Assembly (NCBI GenBank): GCA_022571535.1
Contig: JACZXR010000004.1
Location: forward strand, 1-18,452
Direction: 5' to 3'
DNA from: Deltaproteobacteria bacterium
Lineage (GTDB): Bacteria > Desulfobacterota > Binatia > UBA9968 > CAXXLF01
DNA length: 18,452 nucleotides
Shown here: positions 6,886 through 13,698 of the stretch, in pieces
Position numbering within the stretch: position 1 is the first letter of the stretch
Layout of the letters: each line of letters opens with the position of its first letter
The notes under the pieces: model-generated
Seen by the model: the letters and a program-made list of their open reading frames with translations, nothing else
The model's database searches: none
What the model was told of the DNA's origin: nothing
Program-made: the position numbers and the translations under genes

Positions 6886-8727
6886 CTAGTCCTTTCCAAA
6901 GACCCCTCGAATACCGATGAGGAAGTTTAGGGGGCGAGCCCGGAACCCATCGGCCTCCTCGTATTTCTTGTTAAAGAGGTTTTCAATTTTTCCATATAGG
7001 CTGAGTGCCTTGACGCCGATTGGCTGCCAAGGAAGGGTGTAGGAAGAGGCGAGGTCGAAGCGCGTGAATCCTCCCTTATCGATGGTATTAAAGGTTGCTG
7101 TATCGACATCCAGACGACGTCCGGTGATGTGGGTATTGAAGTTGACGTTGACCGGTCCATATGTATAATTCAGCGTTAAATTTCCTTTGTGCTTGGGCCT
7201 ACGTGTAATCCGATCGCTGACATTCATGAAGGTGTAGTTTCCCTGCCAGGAAAATCCCCAAGGCATTCTCAATCTCAGAATAAATTCCACTCCGTCAAAG
7301 ATGGCCTGACCGACGTTCTCCGGACTAAATCCCCGAAAGACGATGAGGTCTTCTACCTCTCTGTGAAAGTAAATGGTTTCTAGTTGCAATTGACCTTTCC
7401 ACAAACGCTGCTCAATTCCAACGTTAGACTCCCAGGCCTTCTCCGCGCGCAGATCTGGGTTGCTAAATCCGGGGAAAAAGAGATCATTGAATGTCGGGGC
7501 TCGGAAACTTTGGGTATAACTGGCCTTAAATTTTGTCCCGGTTTTTGGGATCAGATAGGCAAGGGAACCAGAGGGGCTCCACTCTTGGCCGAAGTCTTCA
7601 TTGTGGTCCCAGCGAACACCTCCCACTAAGTAGAACCTCTCGTCGAGAAGACGGAACCGGTTTTGAACATAGATGGCTTGATTGTTCTGCTTGGGTCGAA
7701 TACCGCCAAACTCGGCCTTCCTGACATCCCAGTCCACACCAAAGGTAAGATCTGCCAGTTGATTCCACCGGTAATTGGCCTGGAACTCCGGATTGACAAT
7801 CTGGGGACGTATGCGACTAACCCTGTTCACTGCGTCAACGGTATCAGCTTTTGTGACGTTCCGCTCATGACTTTGCGTTAGTCCCAGGCTGAGGCGATAG
7901 TCCCAATTTTTTGTCGGTTGGTGCTTCCATTCAAAACGCCCAGCCAGAAACTGATCCTCTTGGCGGTCGTTGGGATCTGGGACAGAAAGAAAATTGTTGC
8001 TATTAAAAAGCCCTAATCTGGTCTCTGTCATCCAGAAGGTACCATTCAGGGAGGCATCTTCCATTAGCTGATAAGCCAACCGGGCTGAAGCCGAGATGTT
8101 CTGGTAATCATCATTGGTACTGCGAAACCCGTCTGTCTTCAGGAATCCTCCCGTAATCGAGTAGCTCCACTCCTTTTCCCCACCTGATAGGCTAAAGGTC
8201 TCTCGATGGGTAGAGCCGTTCCCTCCTTCCACAGAGGCATTGAGTCGGGGAGCTCCTTTGCCCCGCTTAGTTATGATATGGATCACTCCACCAACGGCCT
8301 TTGAGCCATGGAGCGTCCCGCCGGCGCCTCTCAGGACCTCTATTCTTTCCACATTATCGGTAAGTAGATGGGCGAAATTAAAGAGCCCTGCTGTAACGCT
8401 GTTCACTTCCATTCCGTCCACGAGTACCAGGACCTGATTAGAGTTGGAGCCGCGAATGAAGACAGAGGTGCTGCTCCCCCGGGAGCCCGTTTGAACTACG
8501 TCCAGGCCTGGTACATTGCGTAAGACCTCCAAGACCGTCTCCGCTTGTTGTTCCCGGATCTCGTCCTCGGTAATCACCGTGATCGAGGTGGTCACCTGTT
8601 CTAGTGGTGTCTCGATCCGCGTGGCCGTCACCACAACGGGTTCCAGAACCTCTTCCTGTTTTGGCTCTGCGCCAGAAGAGATTGTGGGAAGGAAGAAGAG
8701 AAGAAAAATGACAGATAAAATTTTCAT
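6886..8727 (-). CDS. btuB: TonB-dependent outer-membrane receptor, cobalamin (BtuB-like)
   Basis: This 613-residue precursor has a signal peptide of about 19 residues (hydrophobic run, then SSGA). A TonB box-like segment, EPVVVTATR, lies at about residues 28-36. The plug domain follows (VITEDEIREQQAETVLEVLRNVPGL, then VFIRGSNSNQVLVLVDGMEVN and the ERIEVLRGAGGTLHGSKAVGGVIHIITK motif). The rest is a 22-strand-type barrel with aromatic strand ends, and its length fits BtuB. It imports corrinoid across the outer membrane using TonB energy. ATG 8727 has a strong AGGAGG just upstream. A cobalamin riboswitch lies 40-210 bases upstream, and a hairpin at 8732-8755 can pair this ribosome binding site (CTCC with GGAG). 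The protein ends FGKD rather than in the more usual aromatic residue. Confidence 0.95.
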   Translation of the reverse strand: MKILSVIFLLFFLPTISSGAEPKQEEVLEPVVVTATRIETPLEQVTTSITVITEDEIREQQAETVLEVLRNVPGLDVVQTGSRGSSTSVFIRGSNSNQVLVLVDGMEVNSVTAGLFNFAHLLTDNVERIEVLRGAGGTLHGSKAVGGVIHIITKRGKGAPRLNASVEGGNGSTHRETFSLSGGEKEWSYSITGGFLKTDGFRSTNDDYQNISASARLAYQLMEDASLNGTFWMTETRLGLFNSNNFLSVPDPNDRQEDQFLAGRFEWKHQPTKNWDYRLSLGLTQSHERNVTKADTVDAVNRVSRIRPQIVNPEFQANYRWNQLADLTFGVDWDVRKAEFGGIRPKQNNQAIYVQNRFRLLDERFYLVGGVRWDHNEDFGQEWSPSGSLAYLIPKTGTKFKASYTQSFRAPTFNDLFFPGFSNPDLRAEKAWESNVGIEQRLWKGQLQLETIYFHREVEDLIVFRGFSPENVGQAIFDGVEFILRLRMPWGFSWQGNYTFMNVSDRITRRPKHKGNLTLNYTYGPVNVNFNTHITGRRLDVDTATFNTIDKGGFTRFDLASSYTLPWQPIGVKALSLYGKIENLFNKKYEEADGFRARPLNFLIGIRGVFGKD

Positions 8728-8731
8728 AAAG

Positions 8732-8755
8732 CCTCCTTTTCCCGCGAAAGGGGAG
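8732..8755 (-). promoter_or_regulatory. Hairpin that can mask the btuB ribosome binding site
   Basis: On the minus strand CTCCCCTTTC faces GGAAAAGGAGG across a 3-base loop, so CTCC can pair with the GGAG of the btuB Shine-Dalgarno. The inner stem is imperfect. It is the likely expression platform of the riboswitch just upstream, pointing to control of translation rather than termination; no U-tract is seen. Confidence 0.45.
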
Positions 8756-8765
8756 TGTTAAGGCA

Positions 8766-8936
8766 GAACGGATAGGTCTCCTGGCTTAGGCTTTAACCTA
8801 CTCACCGCGCCTTCCCACCCTTCGGTTAGCCTCAGGACAGTGGCTGATCATGCGGCTTTCGTGGCCATCACAGTTGCGGGGCAGCAGGGGAATCTCACCC
8901 CTTTCCCTTGAATCCGACTGCGGCCTATGGATATGT
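8766..8936 (-). ncRNA. Cobalamin riboswitch in front of btuB
   Basis: Read on the minus strand, the element has the conserved cobalamin aptamer parts: AAGGGAAAGGGGTGAGATTC, then GCTGCCCCGCAACTGTGATGG, then GCCACTGTCCTGAG. The B12 box AGCCAGGAGACCTATCC ends the aptamer. ATAGG (8928-8924) and CCTAT (8776-8772) can close the outer stem. It sits between the tonB stop and btuB, so btuB expression is sensed separately from tonB. A TATAAA at 8945-8940 may be the -10 of a local promoter, though no good -35 was found. Binding of cobalamin is expected to lower BtuB synthesis. Confidence 0.93.
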
Positions 8937-8963
8937 CCGTTTATATACTAACTATAAAGCCCC

Positions 8964-10025
8964 CTAGTTTTGACCTCTGACAAGACGGAAGATAATCGGG
9001 ATCCTGACCCAGCTCTCTACCGGTCCGTTACCGTTCTGAGCCGGGTAGAAGCGCCATTGCTCGACTGCCTTCACTGCAGCCCCGTCGAGGGCAGCGAAGC
9101 CGGAGCTTTGACTAACCTGAATGGCCTTCGATTTTCCCCGCCGGTCTACCAAGACCCTGAGCAAGGTTGTCCCCTCCCATCCTTTTCTTCGTGCCCGTTC
9201 AGGATATTTCGGGCTGATCCTACGAGTGTACCCTGCGGGTTTAAATTCTCTGGACCCATCACCTTCCTGCCGACTACGCAGAGCAATCGTTGTTTCTTGG
9301 GGTACCGCGTTACGGAAGCGTTCTTCAATCGCTTCGGTACCTATCGTCTCCCTACCAAGATTTTCTGTTTCCGAGGTGTCAGCTTCGCCTGGTTCCTCGA
9401 AGAGGTGTTCTTCCATTCCGACTTTTTTGGTCGGCCGGTCAGATTTCTCGAGTAAGGCCGAGATTTCGACTGCAGCTTCGGCCTCGTGGGAGTTATCTTT
9501 CTCGACGATAGTCTCACTACCGGTATCGGCTAGACTAGAGTTGGTTGGGTCGGGCCTTGGAGCCGACAGGACCGTCTGAATCTTGCCTTGCCGATTTGGT
9601 TTGCTCACCACGCTCTTCTGCTCAGTTGGGATGCTCGCTGGCTTAGAAACGTTGGTCATGGTCGGATCGGCGACCGATCGTTTTTCAGAAGCCTTTTTCT
9701 GCGGTTTCTTCTCGTAGATAGCCTTAGGCTTCTTGAGTTGGGCAGCTTTTTCGGTTCTTTTGATTAGCCCTAGGGCCTCGGTGTTTTTTCTACTCTCTGT
9801 TTGTTCTAGAGTAGCCTGCCGCTTACTGGTAACCGGAGGCCTTACTGATTTCTTTGAGGTCATCGAGATTCCCTCTGGGGTCGGTTCCTGACGAGAGCCA
9901 TCCTTGGCGATAAGTAAAGTAATGGGGATTGCGTGATCATCTCTTTGAAGAGAGGGAGCAAGGGGGAGAGTAAAAATGAGGGCGTGCAGTGAAGCGGAAA
10001 TTAGAAGGAAAGATGCCCACCTCAT
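8964..10025 (-). CDS. tonB: TonB energy transducer
   Basis: This 353-residue protein has the TonB layout. It starts with one N-terminal membrane helix (FLLISASLHALIFTLPLAPSL, with the SxxxH-like S11/H14 spacing typical of TonB). A long, charged periplasmic linker of about 220 residues follows. The C-terminal TonB domain begins at ISPKYPERARRKGWEGTTLL and runs through VSQSSGFAALDGAAVKAVEQWRFYPA. It transmits proton-motive energy from ExbB/ExbD to outer-membrane receptors, here presumably BtuB next door. The linker is longer than in E. coli TonB and rich in Lys, Glu and Ser rather than Pro-Lys/Pro-Glu repeats. ATG 10025 has GGAGAG upstream at good spacing. exbB and exbD are not in the window. 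A cobalamin riboswitch about 420 bases upstream on the same strand suggests a TonB dedicated to corrinoid uptake. Confidence 0.93.
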   Translation of the reverse strand: MRWASFLLISASLHALIFTLPLAPSLQRDDHAIPITLLIAKDGSRQEPTPEGISMTSKKSVRPPVTSKRQATLEQTESRKNTEALGLIKRTEKAAQLKKPKAIYEKKPQKKASEKRSVADPTMTNVSKPASIPTEQKSVVSKPNRQGKIQTVLSAPRPDPTNSSLADTGSETIVEKDNSHEAEAAVEISALLEKSDRPTKKVGMEEHLFEEPGEADTSETENLGRETIGTEAIEERFRNAVPQETTIALRSRQEGDGSREFKPAGYTRRISPKYPERARRKGWEGTTLLRVLVDRRGKSKAIQVSQSSGFAALDGAAVKAVEQWRFYPAQNGNGPVESWVRIPIIFRLVRGQN

Positions 10026-10072
10026 TAGTCAGCTCTCCCAGAATGAAGAGTACCTCTACCCATCGCCGTGAA

Positions 10073-10270
10073 GTTTACCCCGTACCACAGAACGCCCCAT
10101 GCGTAAGCGCGGGGATGAACCCCGTACGATCCCAACCCCATTACCGAGCACAATCGTACGGGGTGAATGTTCCGGAGTCCCCGCAAGGGCAGTGCCCCAA
10201 TCCCGTACCACACTCCCTGAAGGCAAGCAGGGCAAAGCCGCCGGAGGCAACTATGTGATACGGGGTTTAC
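10073..10270. repeat. Palindromic repeat element, copy 2 (198 bp), with nested insertions
   Basis: It has the same ends as 3902-4015: GTTTACCCCGTACCAC at the left, GTGATACGGGGTTTAC at the right, and the same orientation. Two blocks are additional: 10120-10163, and about 35 bp near 10201 containing CCCGTACCACA (10202-10212), which can pair with TGTGATACGGG (10254-10264). The element lies in the leader between the upstream riboswitch and tonB, 47 bases before the tonB start codon. Confidence 0.75.
10120..10163. mobile_element. Nested 44-bp palindromic insertion with TGAA duplication
   Basis: The block begins CCCCGTACGAT and ends ATCGTACGGGG, an 11-bp perfect terminal inverted repeat. It is flanked by TGAA on both sides (10116-10119 and 10164-10167). 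Copy 1 of the host repeat reads GGGGATGAATGTTC at this place with a single TGAA, which is what an empty target site should look like. It encodes no protein, so it would need a transposase supplied elsewhere. Confidence 0.65.
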
Positions 10271-10276
10271 CAATAG

Positions 10277-10405
10277 CTATGGAACGTCTCGGTTCTCTAC
10301 GGAGGATAGGCGAGGAATCGGGTTAAAACCGTGAGGGATAAATCCACACAGGGGAGGCCAGAGCTTAGGATTGGTGTGGGCGGATCCGGTAGTCCAGGCG
10401 GACAC
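10277..10405 (-). other. Possible 42-codon leader ORF between riboswitch and tonB
   Basis: A GTG at 10405 opens a 42-codon frame ending TAG at 10277. A very strong Shine-Dalgarno-like run (AAGGAGGGAGG) lies about 10 bases upstream. The peptide (VSAWTTGSAHTNPKLWPPL...) matches nothing I recognise. It ends six bases from the repeat element, so it could be a coincidence, a leader peptide, or the start of a gene lost when the repeat arrived. The remainder of 10271-10445 shows nothing else. Confidence 0.2.
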
Positions 10406-10418
10406 GGTCAACCTTCCT

Positions 10419-10433
10419 CCCTCCTTCGGAGAG
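10419..10433 (-). promoter_or_regulatory. Ribosome-binding-site-masking hairpin after the upstream riboswitch
   Basis: On the minus strand CTCTCC (10433-10428) can pair with GGAGGG (10424-10419) across a 3-base loop. This would bury the strong Shine-Dalgarno of the possible leader ORF. It sits about 15 bases past the riboswitch P1 stem, as expected for an expression platform that controls translation. Confidence 0.4.
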
Positions 10434-10445
10434 TCCGGTCAATAT

Positions 10446-10640
10446 GCCCTAGGCAGGTTTCCTGGCTTATGGGTTCGGAGTCTTTCTCTACAGCCTCCGA
10501 CCTTCCTGCTGCCTTCCCATCCTTCGACTAAGCTCAGGACAGTGGCTCTAGTGTGCAGGAAGGATTACCCAATCACAGTGGCGGGACCGCACCGGAATCA
10601 CACCGGGTTCCCTATTATCTCCTGATGAGCACCTAGGACT
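10446..10640 (-). ncRNA. Cobalamin riboswitch upstream of tonB
   Basis: Read on the minus strand, the aptamer shows AATAGGGAACCCGGTGTGAT followed by TCCGGTGCGGTCCCGCCACTGTGATTGGG. AGCCACTGTCCTGAG follows, and the B12 box is AAGCCAGGAAACCTGCC. The outer stem P1 is formed by CCTAGG at 10637-10632 and CCTAGG at 10453-10448. The next recognised gene on this strand is tonB, about 420 bases away across the repeat element at 10073-10270. Control of tonB, possibly through a leader ORF, is therefore inferred. Confidence 0.93.
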
Positions 10641-10653
10641 TATCTTTCCTCTT

Positions 10654-10682
10654 TATTTATTCCCGACTTCCCATATTGTCAA
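10654..10682 (-). promoter_or_regulatory. Sigma-70-type promoter for the tonB riboswitch transcript
   Basis: On the minus strand a perfect -35 TTGACA (10682-10677) is followed, after exactly 17 bases, by TAAATA (10659-10654), a weak match to the -10 consensus. Initiation would fall near 10647, a few bases before the riboswitch P1 stem. Confidence 0.55.
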
Positions 10683-10942
10683 GGATTTTTGGCTCTATGT
10701 AAGAAAAAAGATGAGAAGCCGTATGTACACTGGTATCCCCTGATGCCTGGCTCAGTCTCCCAATGGAGTTCGGGCTCCAGCGCCGCTGTTGGGACAGGAT
10801 ACGGACTGGGTGATACGTGACCTGCTTGGCTACTCCGATCAATAGATCGCCAGGCTGAAGAAAGAGCAGGTGTTGTACTGAGTCAGTCATAACCAAAGCC
10901 TGGTATCTTGTGCCCAAAATGGGTACATGGTGGCATTCCGCT
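10683..10942. other. Intergenic stretch between the btu promoter and higB, nothing recognised
   Basis: About 260 bases between two divergent transcription units. Both strands have open frames here, but none resembles a known protein or has a convincing start. The higBA promoter should lie here on the plus strand; I could not pinpoint it. Confidence 0.5.
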
Positions 10943-11203
10943 GTGCGTATCGTTGCCCGCCGGACGCTTCGTGAATTCGTTGAGTCCCGAACGGGCCATA
11001 AGGACCAGGCAGCACTGAAGGCAGCTCTCGACGCTTGGTTCGATGAGGTGCGCAAGGCAAATTGGACCAGTACGGCTGATGTGAAGCGCCTCTACGCGTC
11101 GGCCAGCATCGTGACAGCCGACCGGATCGTATTCAATATCAAGGGCAATGATTACCGGCTGGTCGTGTCGGTAGATTTCGAGAAGGGCATCGTTTGGATC
11201 TAG
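10943..11203 (+). CDS. higB: HigB-family mRNA interferase toxin, C-terminus cut by an in-frame amber codon
   Basis: The protein VRIVARRTLREFVESR...AALKAALDAWFDEVRKANWTS...RIVFNIKGNDYRLVVSVDFEKGIVWI follows the HigB toxin family (RelE fold) closely. These toxins are ribosome-dependent mRNA endonucleases. I start it at GTG 10943 because family members begin MRxIxxRTLREF; an ATG at 10919 or a GTG at 10910 would add 8 or 11 residues. The frame hits TAG at 11201-11203. The very next codons read WIGTHEDYDGINVKEVD, which is the conserved HigB C-terminus with its GTHxxYD motif. That frame runs to TAA at 11267-11269, overlapping higA. The toxin therefore lost its last 21 residues through a single nonsense change, unless TAG is read through. 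It is probably inactive or weakened. Confidence 0.85.
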   Translation: MRIVARRTLREFVESRTGHKDQAALKAALDAWFDEVRKANWTSTADVKRLYASASIVTADRIVFNIKGNDYRLVVSVDFEKGIVWI

Positions 11204-11255
11204 TGGATCGGTACCCATGAGGACTACGACGGGATCAATGTCAAAGAGGTAGATC

Positions 11256-11633
11256 ATGAAAGACCTTAAACCGATCAGGACCGAAGCAGATTACGAGGCA
11301 GCCCTAGCAGAGATCGAGCGCCTATGGGGTACGCCTGCCGGCGCTCCGGAGGGCGACCGTCTCGACATACTGGCAACGCTAGTGGACGCCTACGAGAACG
11401 AACACTACCCCATGGACCCACCTGACCCGATTGAAGCTATCAAGTTCCGTATGGAGCAACAGGGTCTGACCCACAAGGACTTGGAAGGAATACTGGGAAC
11501 CCGAACCAGAGTGGCTGAGGTGTTGAACCGGCGCCGTGGACTGTCGATCAACATGATCCGCCGTTTGCACGAGAAGCTGGGTATCTCCGCCGAGGTTCTG
11601 ATCCGTCCGATTCAGACCAATAGAGCTGCCTAA
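11256..11633 (+). CDS. higA: HigA-family antitoxin with XRE helix-turn-helix
   Basis: This 125-residue protein begins MKDLKPIRTEADYEAALAEIERLWGTPAGAPEGDRLDIL, typical of HigA. Its helix-turn-helix domain is at about 68-110 (MEQQGLTHKDLEGILGTRTRVAEVLNRRRGLSINMIRRLHEKLGI). HigA neutralises HigB and represses the pair's own promoter. The order toxin-then-antitoxin is normal for higBA, and the start codon lies inside what would be the read-through tail of higB. The frame is intact while its toxin is interrupted, so today it may act only as a DNA-binding regulator. Confidence 0.93.
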   Translation: MKDLKPIRTEADYEAALAEIERLWGTPAGAPEGDRLDILATLVDAYENEHYPMDPPDPIEAIKFRMEQQGLTHKDLEGILGTRTRVAEVLNRRRGLSINMIRRLHEKLGISAEVLIRPIQTNRAA

Positions 11634-11640
11634 TGAAAAA

Positions 11641-11807
11641 ATGATAAGAATTCCCTTTTCGGGTTCGGCCATTGAGACTCCAAGAATTCTGGCGGCGACC
11701 GCGCTCCAGCCCCTACTGGGACCCCCAAGCAGCTAGCGGGGGGAGCCGACTCGCCAAGGAACCCCATTGCTACCAGGCAGTATCCGATAAGGGGCTTTAT
11801 GTCAACC
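11641..11807 (+). repeat. 167-bp direct repeat, copy A, beside the IS91-type transposase
   Basis: The sequence starts ATGATAAGAATTCCCTTTTC and matches 14217-14383 with roughly eight differences. Weaker similarity continues to about 11862. It contains a GC stem (CCCCC...GGGGG around 11723-11743) and lies between the higA stop and the 3' end of the IS91-type transposase. That is where IS91 elements carry their replication-origin end. No coding role is evident. Confidence 0.8.
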
Positions 11808-11883
11808 TGCGGGGCGGCTTCCAGACAGACCTCTCTGCCGGGCGAGGCAGGGATGGACATTTTCTCGACCTTAGGGAAGGTTT

Positions 11884-12861
11884 TTAAATTAACTGGCTGT
11901 AGGAGGGGTCAAAGGTAATCTGTTTCTCCGGGGGTCCTCGATCCGGCGGGGCATGTGATTCTTCCCACAGGCCCAGGTGTTGAAGAATTTTTTTGATGAC
12001 CGCACCCCGGTCGATGAAGCTAATGATTTTCATTTCGCCGGAGCATTTGGGGCAAACCAGAGGATCTGTTTCGTAGACCTTTTGGATGAAGTAAGACCAG
12101 CGCTTTTTTAACTCCTTAGAGACGGGTGGAGCGGGTACTTCCGTGACCTCGGTCAATTCTTCTTCGACTTTCTCCTTTTTTCTCTTTCCCCTTGAGACGT
12201 TACTGTAGGCGCCATAGTAACGGACCAACTGTTCGCCTTTATCGGGAATGTGGGCGGTGATTTCTGCGATCCAGTCCAGGACAGGAAAGACGGCAAAGTT
12301 TCTCTTGAGGTTAGGGTTCATCTTGGAGCGGTAGAGCACTATCTGGGTATCTTCCCGGTAGGTCATCTTTTGCTGAGAGAACGGGGAGCGGAGGATATAC
12401 TGGGCCAGACTCTCCCGTCCATGACTGTCGTGACTTTGGATCTTGACTTGATTATGAATATTGAAGCCGGAGTTTTTCCAGGAGAGGAGCTTGCCGACCA
12501 GTTCCCTGCTGATCTTCTTTTCCCTGAGCAGCATCTTAAAGACCTTGTGGCGGAAGAGGTTTTCCAGTTTCTTTACGTCTATTTCCGGAAGGACGTGAAA
12601 CCACCCGTTAGGCATGAAGCAGCCGTCGGTGACGAGGCAATGGAGGTGGGGATGGAAGTTGACCAGATCACCGAAGCTCTGGATCGAGATCACGGCGCCC
12701 GGTACGCCTTCCGGCCTGTTCAGGGTCGTGCGGAAAAACTCTTTCAGGCTTTGATAGGCGCACTGGCTGAGCTTGCCCAGGAGTTTTCGATCGAATCGAA
12801 AATAGGGCCTCAGCATCTTGGGTATAGTGAAGACATACTGCCTATGGGGTAAGGGGTACAA
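11884..12861 (-). pseudogene. IS91-family (Y2 rolling-circle) transposase, 5'-truncated
   Basis: The 325-residue frame matches the main body of IS91/IS801 transposases. LPHRQYVFTIPKMLR is at the start, FHPHLHCLVTDG is the HUH metal motif near residue 75, and QLVRYYGAYSNVSRGK is the segment with paired tyrosines. A CPKCSGEMKIISFI zinc-binding tail lies near the C-terminus. These enzymes nick DNA and transpose by rolling-circle replication. The N-terminal zinc-finger part (about 60-70 residues with several Cys) is absent. The first codon here is TTG at 12861 and an in-frame TAA lies just before it, so the 5' end has been lost. The truncation point meets unrelated DNA starting GGGTCTGTTGCAGAA on the plus strand at about 12870, which resembles an insertion-sequence end. 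The catalytic motifs look intact, but a working enzyme is unlikely. Confidence 0.85.
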
Positions 12862-13052
12862 GATTTAAAAGGGTCTGTTGCAGAAATGCCTGGCGTGAAT
12901 CCTGGATCTAGCGGCGCTATTCGACCAAAAAGCGGATGGCGTCGCTCTGCCAAGATTGTCTAGAGTGAAAGGTAGAGCCCGCCAGCCAGAGTGATGACCC
13001 CACCAACTGATTTTTAGCTTGTCGCTTGAGTTAGCATGCCGATGTGGGCTAC

Positions 13053-13072
13053 TATAGCTATACTTATAGCTA
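13053..13072 (+). promoter_or_regulatory. Repeated TATAGCTA operator-like site before the antitoxin gene
   Basis: TATAGCTA occurs at 13053-13060 and again at 13065-13072, 12 bases apart. The first lies within the palindrome TATAGCTATA (13053-13062). TATACT at 13059-13064 could be a -10 box. Ribbon-helix-helix antitoxins typically bind such short tandem half-sites and repress their own operon. The site ends 18 bases before the antitoxin ATG. Confidence 0.45.
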
Positions 13073-13090
13073 CGAACAGGAGAGCCCCTT

Positions 13091-13321
13091 ATGAAGACGG
13101 TACAAATGACCTTGGATGAAAACCTCGTAAAGGCCGTGGACAGTGCTGCTAAGAAATTAGGGACAACGCGATCCGCCTTTACCAGGGAAGCCTTGCGTTC
13201 TGCCCTTAAAGAAGTCCGCGTAAGGGACCAGGAGTCCAAGCATCGGGAAGGCTACAAGCGTAAGCCGGTTAAGCACGGCGAGTTCAGTGACTGGGAATCG
13301 GAACACGTCTGGGGTGATTGA
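13091..13321 (+). CDS. Ribbon-helix-helix antitoxin (CopG/MazE-like)
   Basis: This 76-residue protein shows a classic ribbon-helix-helix fold at residues 1-44: strand MKTVQMTLDENLV, helix KAVDSAAKKLGT, turn, then helix RSAFTREALRSALKEVR. The charged C-terminal half ends in DWESEHVWGD, the kind of tail that wraps the toxin. ATG 13091 has AGGAG eight bases upstream. Its stop TGA overlaps the start ATG of the MazF-type toxin (TGATG), so the pair is translationally coupled. It likely binds the TATAGCTA sites upstream. Confidence 0.88.
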   Translation: MKTVQMTLDENLVKAVDSAAKKLGTTRSAFTREALRSALKEVRVRDQESKHREGYKRKPVKHGEFSDWESEHVWGD

Positions 13322-13632
13322 TGAAGAGGGGTGAGGTCAGATGGTACGTGTTTTCCCGACCCGACAAGAAACGGCCGGTTCTGATTCTGACCAGAGATTC
13401 GGCGCTGGAATTCCTAGGAGAAGTGACCGTTGCCCCGATCACGTCAACCATTCGCGATATTCCATCCGAAGTTTTGCTGACCAACGCAGACGGCATGACC
13501 AGAGATTGCGCAGTCAATCTTGACCACCTTCAAACCGTTTCGAAAGGAAAAATCGGCTCGCTAATCACAACGCTGAGCGCCGGCAAGATGCAACTAATGC
13601 GATCGAGCCTACTCTTCGCTCTGGGATTTTAG
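13321..13632 (+). CDS. mazF: MazF/PemK-family endoribonuclease toxin
   Basis: This 103-residue protein has the PemK/MazF pattern: KRGEVRWYVFSRPDKKRPVLILTRDSAL at the start, VTVAPITSTIRDIPSEVLL in the middle, and CAVNLDHLQTVSKGKIGSLITTLS at the end. The family is a ribosome-independent, sequence-specific mRNA endonuclease; the Arg of KRPVLILTR and the Thr of ITSTIR lie at the usual catalytic places. It starts at ATG 13321, overlapping the antitoxin stop. Length and motifs look complete, so the toxin is probably active and held by the upstream antitoxin. Confidence 0.93.
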   Translation: MKRGEVRWYVFSRPDKKRPVLILTRDSALEFLGEVTVAPITSTIRDIPSEVLLTNADGMTRDCAVNLDHLQTVSKGKIGSLITTLSAGKMQLMRSSLLFALGF

Positions 13633-13698
13633 GGACACCAGACCTCACATTATTCCACCACGCTGATCAGCCTACTCATCCGGTAGCCAGCTAGAGAA

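Noticed and set aside
8940..8984. A sigma-70 promoter between tonB and the btuB riboswitch (TATAAA or TATAGT with TTGTCA).
   Set aside because: The -10-like boxes are plausible, but no -35 lies at 16-18 bases; TTGTCA is 21 bases from TATAGT. I mention it only within the riboswitch entry.
10657..11257. Two minus-strand frames of 132 and 124 codons opposite higB.
   Set aside because: They are antisense to a well-matched HigB toxin and resemble no family.
12250..12852. A 200-codon plus-strand frame opposite the IS91-type transposase.
   Set aside because: It is the mirror frame of a confident transposase reading on the minus strand.
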